Source: DUTS01 sp050951605 (lineage in GTDB: Bacteria > Bacillota > Peptococcia > DRI-13 > DTU073). From it: 37,637 bases of DNA. Location of the stretch: contig JBMNJJ010000007.1 in the NCBI GenBank assembly GCA_050951605.1, positions 1 to 37,637 on the forward strand. The letters run 5' to 3'. Under the pieces are notes generated by a model, which was not told the origin of the DNA, did no database searches, and saw only the letters and a program-made list of their open reading frames with translations. Both the position numbers and the translations under genes were made by a program. Position 1 is the stretch's first letter. Every line of letters begins with the position of its first letter. Shown here one piece after another: positions 25,055 through 31,708 of the stretch.

Positions 25055-25795
25055 TTATTCTTCGATAATTTTTCCCTCAGTACTGAGGGTGACAATTTGC
25101 CAAGGAATCATTTTCCCGCTAGTCAGTAAAGCTTTTTGGACTGCTTTGACTAATCCACCACAGCAGGGTACTTCCATTCTGAGAATAGTGATACTTTTAA
25201 TTTCATGAACGTTTAGTATGGCAGTGAGTTTTTCGCTATAATCAGTATCATCAAGCTTCGGACAGCCAATGAGTGTGATTTTATTATGCATAAAGTCTTG
25301 ATGAAGATTAGCATAAGCATAGGCGGTACAATCAGCTGCGATTAGTAAGTGAGTCTTATTTAAGTAAGGAGCTTGGACAGGTACAAGTTTAATCTGGCAA
25401 GGCCATTGGCGAAGTTGCGATTCGTTGGGGTGCTTGAGTGAGGGAGTAGTATTTGTAGGAACGTTCTCTCTTTTTAAGATTTTGGTCTGTGTGCCCGGAC
25501 AGCCACAAGGCAATTTTTCTTCTTTGTCGTGAGCAGTTGATTCTTTTAATGTTTTCTTGGCGATATGTGCTTTGACAGCTTCTTCATCATAAGGTGCTGC
25601 TTCACGTTCCTCAATGGTAATAGCTCCGGTTGGACATTCTGGGAGACAGTCCCCTAATCCGTCACAATAAGTTTCGGAGACTAGCTGGGCTTTGCCATCG
25701 ATGAGTTGGAGAGCACTTTCATGGCAAGCTTCTACACATAGGCCACAACCATTACATTTTTTCTCGTCAATTGTGATAATCTTTCTTTTCATCAT
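25055..25795 (-). CDS. Ferredoxin-domain protein with extra cysteine motifs
   Basis: A 246-residue soluble iron-sulfur protein. The N-terminus holds one canonical 4Fe-4S motif (CNGCGLCVEACHE). A second, unusual cysteine set follows (CDGLGDCLPECP), in which the first spacing is longer than CxxC. The middle has CGCPG, and the C-terminal domain (LLIAADCTAYAYANLHQDF, LIGCPKL, EVPCCGGL) contains further cysteines that may bind a cluster or metal. ATG 25795 follows AAGGAGG. The enzyme activity is unknown; such proteins often pass electrons in anaerobes. Its promoter carries the same putative activator block as the NapH-like gene, so the two probably belong to one regulon. Confidence 0.75.
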   Translation of the reverse strand: MMKRKIITIDEKKCNGCGLCVEACHESALQLIDGKAQLVSETYCDGLGDCLPECPTGAITIEEREAAPYDEEAVKAHIAKKTLKESTAHDKEEKLPCGCPGTQTKILKRENVPTNTTPSLKHPNESQLRQWPCQIKLVPVQAPYLNKTHLLIAADCTAYAYANLHQDFMHNKITLIGCPKLDDTDYSEKLTAILNVHEIKSITILRMEVPCCGGLVKAVQKALLTSGKMIPWQIVTLSTEGKIIEE

Positions 25796-25880
25796 CTTGA
25801 ACCTCCTTGTAAGTTATTTTTTATTTCTGCAGCCCTTAAATTAAAAGGTGTGCAGCAGTCTTTTTTCTTGTCTTTGTACA

Positions 25881-25931
25881 TTGAGTATATTAGAATAAAT
25901 CTAGTAAGTCGGTAGCCGTAGTTACCAAGGG
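25881..25931 (-). promoter_or_regulatory. Activator-type promoter for the Fe-S protein gene (dyad GGTAGC-N4-GTTACC)
   Basis: The dyad at 25911-25926 has half-sites GGTAGC and GTTACC (one mismatch), a 16-base layout usual for CRP/FNR proteins. On the minus strand TATACT (25889 down to 25884) would be the -10, giving a start near 25877. The dyad centre is then at -41.5, the position for class II activation. There is no good -35. Forty of 51 bases match the block at 26991-27041 without gaps. Confidence 0.7.
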
Positions 25932-25962
25932 GGATTATTTTTAATAAAAGGGGAATTTAAAA

Positions 25963-26370
25963 ATGAGATGCAAAGTTGCTTTTGTTTGCACGGGTAATGC
26001 TTGTCGCAGTCAAATTGCGGAAGGATGGGCCAAAGAGTTGGGGAGAGATATTTGGGAGGTTCACAGTGCGGGTACTCATCCTACAAGAGAAGTTAACCCT
26101 AAAGCCGTAACAGTGATGAAAGAAGTGGACGTAGATATTAGCGGTCAGTATCCGAAAAATTTAGAAGATATTCCTTCTGAACTTGATATCTTAATCACAA
26201 TGGGTTGTGGGGTTAATTGTCCTTTTGTTCCTAATCGGCACCAAGAAGATTGGGGAATTGCCGACCCTGTCGGGAAGCCGTTAGAAGAATTTCGGAAAGT
26301 AAGAGACGAAATAAAGCAAAAAGTTGCGGAACTAAGAAATAAATATCTTAAAAATGAATCGCCTCTTTAG
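25963..26370 (+). CDS. arsC: Arsenate reductase-like / low-molecular-weight phosphatase family protein
   Basis: A 135-residue protein. The N-terminal P-loop CTGNACRSQ (Cys10 to Arg16) is the CX5R nucleophile motif of the low-molecular-weight phosphatase/ArsC family. Two further cysteines in MGCGVNCPFVP (near residues 85 and 89) are the redox pair of thioredoxin-linked arsenate reductases, and WGIADPVGKP supplies the general-acid Asp. This favours reduction of arsenate to arsenite over phosphatase activity. No arsenite pump or ArsR is in view. The 3' end overlaps the convergent NapH-like gene by 23 bases. Confidence 0.85.
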   Translation: MRCKVAFVCTGNACRSQIAEGWAKELGRDIWEVHSAGTHPTREVNPKAVTVMKEVDVDISGQYPKNLEDIPSELDILITMGCGVNCPFVPNRHQEDWGIADPVGKPLEEFRKVRDEIKQKVAELRNKYLKNESPL

Positions 26371-26956
26371 GGCAATGTTGGCTACAGTTAAGACATTGTA
26401 GGCATAATTCTTTGTCAATCTGAAAAGTAGGTTTTTTTTTAATGGCTTCTCCGGGACAGATTTGGGCACACAAGCCACATTGGAGACAGTTAGGAGAATC
26501 AATTTTAAGGTAGTGCCGTGGCTTTCTGCTGATTAGGGTGAGGATAGTACCAAAGGGGCAAAGATAGCGATGCCAGAGAGTTTCTGAAAAAAAGAGAGTT
26601 AGAATTGCCCCACTTATAAACAAAAGGGGTAGAAGAGGTAGTTGTTTACCACTAATTTTAATGAAAAGAAATGCTACGATAAATATTGCTAAGATTAGAC
26701 AGCGGGTTAGTGGCTTTTTAATAAAAGCAGGGATGGAAAGATTTTTGCTCCCTATTATTTTCTTTGTTTTGGTGATGACTTGCATCATTGTATTAATAGG
26801 GCAAATCCAGCCACAGTAAAAACGGCCAAGAAAAAGAGCGAGAAAGGCATTTCCTAGAAAGATAACCATCCATATTTGAATTTTCCCCGTAAAGAATAGG
26901 AAAAGAAAGAAGAAGAAAAAGATAGCTTGAACTATTTTTCGCCACGCAGTATTCAT
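26348..26956 (-). CDS. NapH/NosR-like membrane polyferredoxin
   Basis: A 202-residue membrane iron-sulfur protein. About four hydrophobic segments lie at 8-24, 27-45, 88-106 and 111-130. They carry the paired motifs GRFYCGWICPINT and HRYLCPFGT, typical of NapH/NosR/CcoG-type proteins. The C-terminal part has two full 4Fe-4S motifs: CLQCGLCAQICP and CLQCLNCSQHCP. It probably moves electrons between a quinone or ferredoxin and a partner reductase; the partner is unknown. It starts at ATG 26956 after AGGAGGT. It is the second leftward gene with the -41.5 dyad, next to the CRP/FNR regulator, which suggests redox or nitrosative-stress control. Confidence 0.85.
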   Translation of the reverse strand: MNTAWRKIVQAIFFFFFLFLFFTGKIQIWMVIFLGNAFLALFLGRFYCGWICPINTMMQVITKTKKIIGSKNLSIPAFIKKPLTRCLILAIFIVAFLFIKISGKQLPLLPLLFISGAILTLFFSETLWHRYLCPFGTILTLISRKPRHYLKIDSPNCLQCGLCAQICPGEAIKKKPTFQIDKELCLQCLNCSQHCPKEAIHF

Positions 26957-26990
26957 GTTCTACCTCCTGTACTTTTCTTGTTTTGGTATG

Positions 26991-27041
26991 TTAAGTATAA
27001 TAGAGTGAATTCAACAAGTCGGTAGCTGGGGTTACCAAGGG
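26991..27041 (-). promoter_or_regulatory. Activator-type promoter for the NapH-like gene (second copy of the dyad)
   Basis: The dyad at 27021-27036 (GGTAGC, four bases, GTTACC) is centred 41.5 bases upstream of the start predicted from TATACT (26999 down to 26994). Both the sequence block and the spacing repeat those at 25881-25931. It lies 67 bases before the divergent CRP/FNR gene and might also control it. Confidence 0.7.
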
Positions 27042-27102
27042 AAAAGACTTTTGGCAGAATAAGTAAATATCATAATAAATTTTGGGGAAAGGAAGTTATT
27101 TC

Positions 27103-27798
27103 ATGGCTCAACAGTGGCTAAAAACTTTAGAGAAATGTCCTCTTTTTCAAAAAATAACTGTGGAAGAATTATCTTGCGTTTTAGATTGCCTTCAACCTAA
27201 AATAAAAAGTTATAAAAAAAGAGACATTTGTATAACTCTAGAAGGGAAGGAGTTTTCCGGAATAGGTGTAGTTTTAAGCGGAGAAGTTGCCGTTACTAAG
27301 GAAAATGCTGCAGGTAATCGGATAATGATGACTAAATTGGGTGCAGGGGGGCTTTTTGGAGAAATTGCGGCTTTTTCCGGAAAGCGTATTTGGCCGGCTA
27401 CGGTAGTTACGCTAGGCTCTTGTCAGGTAATGTTTATCCCGATTAATAAGATTGTTGATAGTTGTACCAACCGTTGTCCTAGTCATAGGCAATTGATTCT
27501 CAATCTGTTGCAGATTGTTTCTAATAGGGCTTTGCTGTTGAATCGAAAAGTGGACTATTTAACAATTAAGAGTATGCGCGGGAAAATTAGTACTTTTTTA
27601 TTAGAAAAATATAAAAAAGCCGGGCAAAAGAAATTTAAATTATCTTTAACCCGGCAAGAGTTAGCTGATTTTTTGAATGTATCGCGTCCCTCTCTTTCGC
27701 GGGAGATGTGTCGGATGCGCGATGAAGGGATAATTGAATTTAAGCGAGAATTAATAGAAATAAAAGACCTTGCAGTTTTAAAAAGAGCGACAGATTAA
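27103..27798 (+). CDS. CRP/FNR-family transcription regulator
   Basis: A 231-residue regulator. The N-terminal cyclic-nucleotide-type beta-roll (about 10-125) contains VVLSGEVAVTKENAAGNRI and LGAGGLFGEIAAFSG. A dimer helix follows (about 128-160), then a winged HTH with LTRQELADFLNVSRPSLSREMCRM. The RPSLSREM recognition helix is typical of anaerobic Clostridia regulators of this class. The protein has five cysteines, but their spacing is not that of an FNR 4Fe-4S cluster, so the signal is unknown (heme and NO are possibilities, as in HcpR-like relatives). ATG 27103 follows AAAGGAAG; the longer frame from TTG 27082 is rejected. It is the obvious candidate to bind the two dyads nearby. Confidence 0.88.
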   Translation: MAQQWLKTLEKCPLFQKITVEELSCVLDCLQPKIKSYKKRDICITLEGKEFSGIGVVLSGEVAVTKENAAGNRIMMTKLGAGGLFGEIAAFSGKRIWPATVVTLGSCQVMFIPINKIVDSCTNRCPSHRQLILNLLQIVSNRALLLNRKVDYLTIKSMRGKISTFLLEKYKKAGQKKFKLSLTRQELADFLNVSRPSLSREMCRMRDEGIIEFKRELIEIKDLAVLKRATD

Positions 27799-27820
27799 AA
27801 TTATTATTAGGTTTTATGTG

Positions 27821-27856
27821 AAAAAGACAAGGAATCCAACTCCTTGTCTTTTATAA
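27821..27856. terminator. Bidirectional terminator between the CRP/FNR gene and the hyd cluster
   Basis: AAAAGACAAGGA (27822-27833) pairs perfectly with TCCTTGTCTTTT (27841-27852). T-runs lie on the 3' side in both directions, so it can end both convergent units. Confidence 0.9.
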
Positions 27857-27872
27857 TAGGTAAAACAATCAC

Positions 27873-28130
27873 CTATTTCCCTTGATTTTTCTTTGCCAGA
27901 ACTGTTTTTGCTGTTACGCCGGTGAGATTACCTAGTTTACCCGAGAGAGCGCCAATTTCGTCGGTTGTGCCATCAACAATAATCGAGATGACATTGATGT
28001 GCTTTTCTTTGTAGGGAATCCCCATCCTGCCGATAATGATGGAAGCATAGTCACTTAAAATGGAGTTGGCTTTAGGTACGCTTTCTCGATCTTCAATAAT
28101 AATTGCTAGTATGCCAATTCTTTTTTCCAT
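27873..28130 (-). CDS. TM1266-type regulator of the [FeFe]-hydrogenase system
   Basis: An 85-residue ACT/NikR-C-like small protein. It matches the 'iron-only hydrogenase system regulator' family by length, by its opening (MEKRIGILAIIIEDRESVPKAN without the first residues), by the middle IGRMGIPYKEKHINVISIIVDG and by its place directly after hydG. Such proteins lie next to hydG in many anaerobes, though their mechanism is not well known. The ribosome binding site AAGGAG lies just upstream, and hydG ends 17 bases before. The family has no DNA-binding helix of its own, so it probably acts as a ligand-binding or partner subunit. Confidence 0.88.
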   Translation of the reverse strand: MEKRIGILAIIIEDRESVPKANSILSDYASIIIGRMGIPYKEKHINVISIIVDGTTDEIGALSGKLGNLTGVTAKTVLAKKNQGK

Positions 28131-28147
28131 TTATCTTCTCTCCTTTT

Positions 28148-29572
28148 TTAAAAGTAAAAGTCTCTTTCGCCGTTCTCCAGTCTCTGGAGATATTTTTTTG
28201 TCTCTTCTCGGGTAGCTTCTTTAGGTATGCTTTGCAGAGCTTGGGCGATTGTTTGGGCGCCGATTTCTTTGAGTTCATCGTCTGCATAGTCGAGAAGGAA
28301 TTCTTTAAAGGTTAGGATGGCATTGGGGAGGCAAACATTATGAATCTCTCCGGCTTTAGCTAGGGGCATAAATCTTTCGCCTGTGCGACCTTGACGGTAG
28401 CAGGCCGTACAGTAACTAGGAATATAGCCTGAATTACAAAGCCCTTTTAATATTTCCATAGGTGAACGATGGTCTCCTACTTCAAATTGGGGGGTGTCTT
28501 GGGGAGTGTCACTTTCGTATTCTTCTTTGTAACCGCCTACACCTGTGCAAGAACCAGCACTAACTTGAGAAATTCCCAGGGCAATTATTTCATCCCTAAA
28601 TTGTGATTCTTCCCTTGTGGAAATGATCATTCCGGTGTAGGGAACGGTTAGTCTCAAGATCGCTACAATTTTCTTAAAGTCAGCATCGGTAACAAGATGG
28701 GGGAAAGTTTGTAGATTAATGCTGGAGGCGGCTCTTAATCTGGGTACGGAAATGGTGTGTGGACCTACTCCATAAACACTATCTAGGTGTTCGGCATGCA
28801 TAATCATGGCAATGGTATCGTATTTATGGTCATAAAGTCCATAAAGAACACCAATACCGACATCATCAATCCCGGCTTGTAGAGCTCTGTCCATGGCGGT
28901 AGTATGCCATTCGTAGTTGTGTTTAGGACCTTGAGGATGAAGTCTTTCATAAGTGGGTTGATGATATGTTTCTTGAAAAAGAACATAAGTCCCTATTTCC
29001 GCTGCTTTTAGTTTACGATAATTTTCTACAGTAGTAGCGGCAATATTAACGTTGATTCTGCGAATAGAGCCATTATCAAATTTTAAGGAATAGATTGTTT
29101 TGATACATTCGATGATGTAGTCGAGAGGACAATTAAGGTCATCTTCACCTGCTTCGAGAGCCAACCTTTTATGACCTAGGGATTCGAGGATACGTACTTC
29201 ATCTTTTAATTCTTCCATTGTTAATTTTTTTCTGACAAGGTTTTTATTACTGCGATGATAACCACAATAAGCACAATTGTTAACACAGTAGTTACTTACA
29301 TAGAGAGGAGCAAAAAGGACGATCCGCTTGCCATAGATTTTTTCTTTAATATATTTTGCTGTTTTAAACATTTCTTGCAGTATTTCTTTATCGGTAATGT
29401 GAAGAAGTACAGCTGCTTCTCTGTGAGTGAGTCCTTTCGCTTTTTTGGCCTTAGCTAATAGTTCTTGCACATATGTTTTATCTTGTGCCTTTTCTTTACC
29501 AAATTCGAGAGATGCTAGGATTTCCGCATCATTAATAAATTCTGCAGCTTTGTAATTTTTAAATTCTTTCAT
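28148..29572 (-). CDS. hydG: [FeFe]-hydrogenase maturase HydG (radical SAM)
   Basis: A 474-residue radical SAM enzyme that cleaves tyrosine to supply the CO and CN ligands of the hydrogenase H-cluster. The radical SAM cluster motif is CX3CX2C at Cys96, Cys100 and Cys103 (CVNNCAYCGYHR). The second, HydG-specific cluster motif CX2CX22C is fully present: Cys388, Cys391 and Cys414, within CTACYRQGRTGERF. This separates it from the related tyrosine lyase ThiH. ATG 29572 follows GAGGAGG. It lies 26 bases after hydE. The third maturase, HydF, and the hydrogenase itself are not in this window. Confidence 0.96.
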   Translation of the reverse strand: MKEFKNYKAAEFINDAEILASLEFGKEKAQDKTYVQELLAKAKKAKGLTHREAAVLLHITDKEILQEMFKTAKYIKEKIYGKRIVLFAPLYVSNYCVNNCAYCGYHRSNKNLVRKKLTMEELKDEVRILESLGHKRLALEAGEDDLNCPLDYIIECIKTIYSLKFDNGSIRRINVNIAATTVENYRKLKAAEIGTYVLFQETYHQPTYERLHPQGPKHNYEWHTTAMDRALQAGIDDVGIGVLYGLYDHKYDTIAMIMHAEHLDSVYGVGPHTISVPRLRAASSINLQTFPHLVTDADFKKIVAILRLTVPYTGMIISTREESQFRDEIIALGISQVSAGSCTGVGGYKEEYESDTPQDTPQFEVGDHRSPMEILKGLCNSGYIPSYCTACYRQGRTGERFMPLAKAGEIHNVCLPNAILTFKEFLLDYADDELKEIGAQTIAQALQSIPKEATREETKKYLQRLENGERDFYF

Positions 29573-29598
29573 AGTTAATTAGCCTCCTCATATTTTTG

Positions 29599-30636
29599 TT
29601 AATCTATTATAATGGCGTCGCCTTTAGAGGTAGAGACGGTTCGGCCAAAACTACGGATATATTCTTCTACCGTCCTTCTTTCTTGGACCAGGTTTTTTTC
29701 CTGGTCAAAAGATTGAGGATAGATTTCGTAAAGCTGGCGATAAGAAAGGGGTTCTACCTTCCTCATAATCACATTGGCTCCGGCACAAAAAGCATTAGTC
29801 TTTGTAGCTACTTCAAGGGCTGTTGTTGTGGGCAGATGTGTTCTTTTGAGTATGATTCTGGCAAGAGCCACGGCTTTTAAGGTTAAAAGACTGCAGTCGG
29901 TAGTTGTAGTGTTCTTGCCAAGTGGTGTATCAGGATGGGGAATAAAGGGACCAATGCCGGCCATTTCCACATCCAGTTCTTTTAAAAGCCAGAGGTCTTG
30001 AGCGATTGTTTCCAGAGATTGTCCCGGAAGTCCAACCATAAAGCCGCTTCCTGTTTGGTAGCCTAAGCTTTTTAGCCATCGCAGACATTCGATTCTTTTT
30101 TCTAAGGAAGAGTTAGGGTGGAGTTTTTGATATAAAACACTATCTGCTGTTTCGTGTTTTAGTAAATATCTGTCGGCTCCATCTTTTTTCCATTGGGCAT
30201 ATTCTCGATATTCTCTTTCCCCAATGCTTAGGGTGATGGCGATATCCCCGAGCCCTTTTATTTTTCTAATCAGATAAGAAATACTCTCCTGCGTATAGTA
30301 GGGGTCTTCACCGGATTGTAGAACTATGGTTTTATAGCCGACTTGATAGGCTTCTTGGGCGATAGCGACAATTTCATCCGGTTCTATTCTGTAACGGGGG
30401 AGGGTTTTGTTTTCTCTTCGTAAGCCACAGTAAAGACAGTTACAGCGACAAAAGTTAGAGAATTCAATGATTCCTCTTAAATGAACTTCATTTCCACAAT
30501 ACTTTTTCCTGACCTGGTCAGCTTTTTGCCAAAGAGGATCATTGTTTTCTCCGGCTAAAACTTCGACAAGTTGTTCTATACTTGGTTTTGTAGCTGTAGC
30601 AATTTGTTCTATGAGGAATTCGGTTTTAGTGTGCAT
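29599..30636 (-). CDS. hydE: [FeFe]-hydrogenase maturase HydE (radical SAM)
   Basis: A 345-residue radical SAM enzyme that works on the iron synthon made by HydG during assembly of the H-cluster. The CX3CX2C motif is Cys63, Cys67 and Cys70 (FCRCNCLYCGLRREN). Further HydE/BioB-like features are TIVLQSGEDP, LSIGEREYREYAQWKKDGADRYLLKHET, GFMVGLPGQ and AGIGPFIPHPDTPL. ATG 30636 follows GGGAGG by about 9 bases. It is the first gene of hydE-hydG-regulator. All transcription from the consensus promoter at 30812-30840 must pass the terminator-like hairpin at 30668-30698. Confidence 0.96.
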   Translation of the reverse strand: MHTKTEFLIEQIATATKPSIEQLVEVLAGENNDPLWQKADQVRKKYCGNEVHLRGIIEFSNFCRCNCLYCGLRRENKTLPRYRIEPDEIVAIAQEAYQVGYKTIVLQSGEDPYYTQESISYLIRKIKGLGDIAITLSIGEREYREYAQWKKDGADRYLLKHETADSVLYQKLHPNSSLEKRIECLRWLKSLGYQTGSGFMVGLPGQSLETIAQDLWLLKELDVEMAGIGPFIPHPDTPLGKNTTTTDCSLLTLKAVALARIILKRTHLPTTTALEVATKTNAFCAGANVIMRKVEPLSYRQLYEIYPQSFDQEKNLVQERRTVEEYIRSFGRTVSTSKGDAIIID

Positions 30637-30667
30637 ACTCGCTTTTCCTCCCTAAATATAGAAATAG

Positions 30668-30698
30668 AAAAAGGCTTCTTCCTTAAAGGAGAAGCCTT
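30668..30698 (-). terminator. Leader terminator / attenuator upstream of hydE
   Basis: On the minus strand AAGGCTTCT plus CCTT pairs with AAGG plus AGAAGCCTT (12 pairs, one bulged A), followed by TTTTTCTATTTC. It lies 32 bases before the hydE start, with no promoter between, so hydE expression needs readthrough. A segment at 30759-30770 can pair with its 5' arm over 12 bases (two wobbles), which gives an alternative antiterminator. Confidence 0.75.
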
Positions 30699-30702
30699 GG
30701 CT

Positions 30703-30789
30703 TTACGTAAGAATCCTGCTAATTATTTCATGGCAGTATCTAGCCCAAACGAAAAGATGACTTCCCCTTTTACGCAGATTTTCTTTCAT
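30703..30789 (-). CDS. Possible 28-aa leader ORF before hydE
   Basis: ATG at 30789 opens 28 codons that end with TAA 4 bases before the terminator arm. The peptide is basic and aromatic (contains FVWARYCHEIIS). The ribosome binding site is poor: AAGG abuts the ATG, and the predicted transcript start is only about 16 bases upstream. Codons 7-11 contain the antiterminator strand. It could be a leader peptide of an attenuator, a small protein gene with its own promoter and terminator, or a chance frame inside a structured RNA leader. Confidence 0.35.
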   Translation of the reverse strand: MKENLRKRGSHLFVWARYCHEIISRILT

Positions 30790-30811
30790 CCTTGTAATCA
30801 GGTATATATAT

Positions 30812-30840
30812 ATTATAAAGAGAAGTTTTTTGTTTGTCTA
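30812..30840 (-). promoter_or_regulatory. Consensus promoter for the hydE leader
   Basis: TAGACA (30840 down to 30835), 17 bases, TATAAT (30817 down to 30812). The predicted start is near 30805, giving a leader of about 170 bases before hydE. The interval 30637-30977 otherwise holds the leader ORF, the attenuator hairpin and, on the plus strand, a promoter for the NYN gene. Confidence 0.8.
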
Positions 30841-30853
30841 GCTTAATTAATGA

Positions 30854-30864
30854 TATGATATTAT
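30854..30864 (+). promoter_or_regulatory. Possible extended -10 promoter for the NYN-domain gene
   Basis: TATGATATTAT resembles the extended -10 element found before several genes in this window. It lies 114 bases before the start. There is no clear -35. The bases from 30865 to 30977 hold nothing else I can name apart from the gene's ribosome binding site. Confidence 0.4.
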
Positions 30865-30977
30865 TTAATTAGAGTTTTACCATTTTTAGGAGGGATTTGG
30901 AGAGTGATGTGGAAATAATTATAGACAATAGAATAATATAGAATTAAATAATTTGAACCGGAGAAAGGGGTCTTTTT

Positions 30978-31523
30978 ATGAGAACCGGTAAAACTATATG
31001 GTTGATTGATGCGGCGTATTTATTTAATGCCCAACGTTCCTTAGGCGATTATAATTTTGATTACTTAAAATTAAGGAACAAGTTAGAGAAACGTGGTGAG
31101 ATTAGTCGTGTTTATTATTTGAATTCATCGCAAAACCCACCGAATGATGCACAAAATGCTTTTCATTCCTGGTTAAAAACTGCTAGACCTAATGGTCCAC
31201 AATTTTTAGTAAAGTTATATAAACTGAAGGAAAGCGAGAATACTTGTCCTTATTGTCAACAAGATTTTACTTGCCAAGTACAAAAAGGTGTCGATGTGGG
31301 TTTGGCGACATTTATTGTCAAACTTGCTCATCAGAAGAGTTACGATAATTTAATTCTTTCTTCAGGAGATGGAGATTTAGAAGATTCGGTAGCTTATGTT
31401 AAAGAATATTTATATAAAAGAATTGAATTATGTGTATTTAATGGTGGAGTTTCCCCGGATTTACAAGCTTATGCTGATTATATTTACTGGATTAATGACT
31501 TTGCGCAAGAAGTATCAAAATAG
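30978..31523 (+). CDS. NYN-domain (PIN-like) putative ribonuclease
   Basis: A 181-residue protein. TIWLIDAAYLF at the N-terminus, QKGVDVGLATFIVKLA in the middle and LSSGDGDLEDSVAYVK further on supply the three acidic positions of NYN/PIN-like nucleases (Asp11, the Asp of GVDV, the Asp pair of GDGD). A short insert with CPYCQQDFTC just before GVDV may form a zinc knuckle, as in other LabA-like NYN proteins. It probably cleaves RNA; its target is unknown. It stands alone between two terminator or promoter regions, with ribosome binding site GGAGAAAGGGG. Confidence 0.78.
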   Translation: MRTGKTIWLIDAAYLFNAQRSLGDYNFDYLKLRNKLEKRGEISRVYYLNSSQNPPNDAQNAFHSWLKTARPNGPQFLVKLYKLKESENTCPYCQQDFTCQVQKGVDVGLATFIVKLAHQKSYDNLILSSGDGDLEDSVAYVKEYLYKRIELCVFNGGVSPDLQAYADYIYWINDFAQEVSK

Positions 31524-31566
31524 AAATACGTTCTAAGAAGAGAGTGTCAGATAAAATTAGTTTTTG

Positions 31567-31598
31567 AGTTCCTTATTCGAAAAGGGACTTTTCTTTTT
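31567..31598 (+). terminator. Intrinsic terminator after the NYN gene
   Basis: AGTTCCTT (31567-31574) pairs with AAGGGACT (31582-31589, one wobble), followed by TTTCTTTTT. Confidence 0.75.
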
Positions 31599-31630
31599 GT
31601 GGTGAGAAGCTTACAAAAACGGGCAGGGGC

Positions 31631-31660
31631 TTGTCCGGACAAAAGTAATTATGATAAAAT
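31631..31660 (+). promoter_or_regulatory. Promoter with perfect 12-bp palindrome at the -35, for thyX
   Basis: TTGTCC (31631-31636) as -35, an 18-base spacer and TAAAAT (31655-31660) with extended TG. The -35 is the left half of TTGTCCGGACAA (31631-31642), a perfect palindrome, so a bound repressor would block RNA polymerase. The cognate regulator is unknown. Confidence 0.6.
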
Positions 31661-31708
31661 ACAGGCAAAGATTGTTAAGTGCGGAGTTAGAAGAAAGGGG
31701 GAAGATTT

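Noticed and set aside
24975..25208. 77-codon plus-strand frame after phoR
   Set aside because: It lies opposite the C-terminal end of the Fe-S gene and has no ribosome binding site; a shadow frame.
30703..30789. Idea that single Tyr and Cys codons in the leader ORF sense the HydG substrates
   Set aside because: Classic attenuators use runs of the sensed codon; single Tyr and Cys codons are not evidence.
30637..30805. Known riboswitch classes (TPP, SAM, cobalamin, c-di-GMP, THF, preQ1) in the hydE leader
   Set aside because: None of the conserved core sequences that I know for these classes is visible in the leader.
29596..30846. Plus-strand frames opposite hydE and its leader
   Set aside because: Antisense to hydE or to the structured leader, with no ribosome binding site and no family resemblance.
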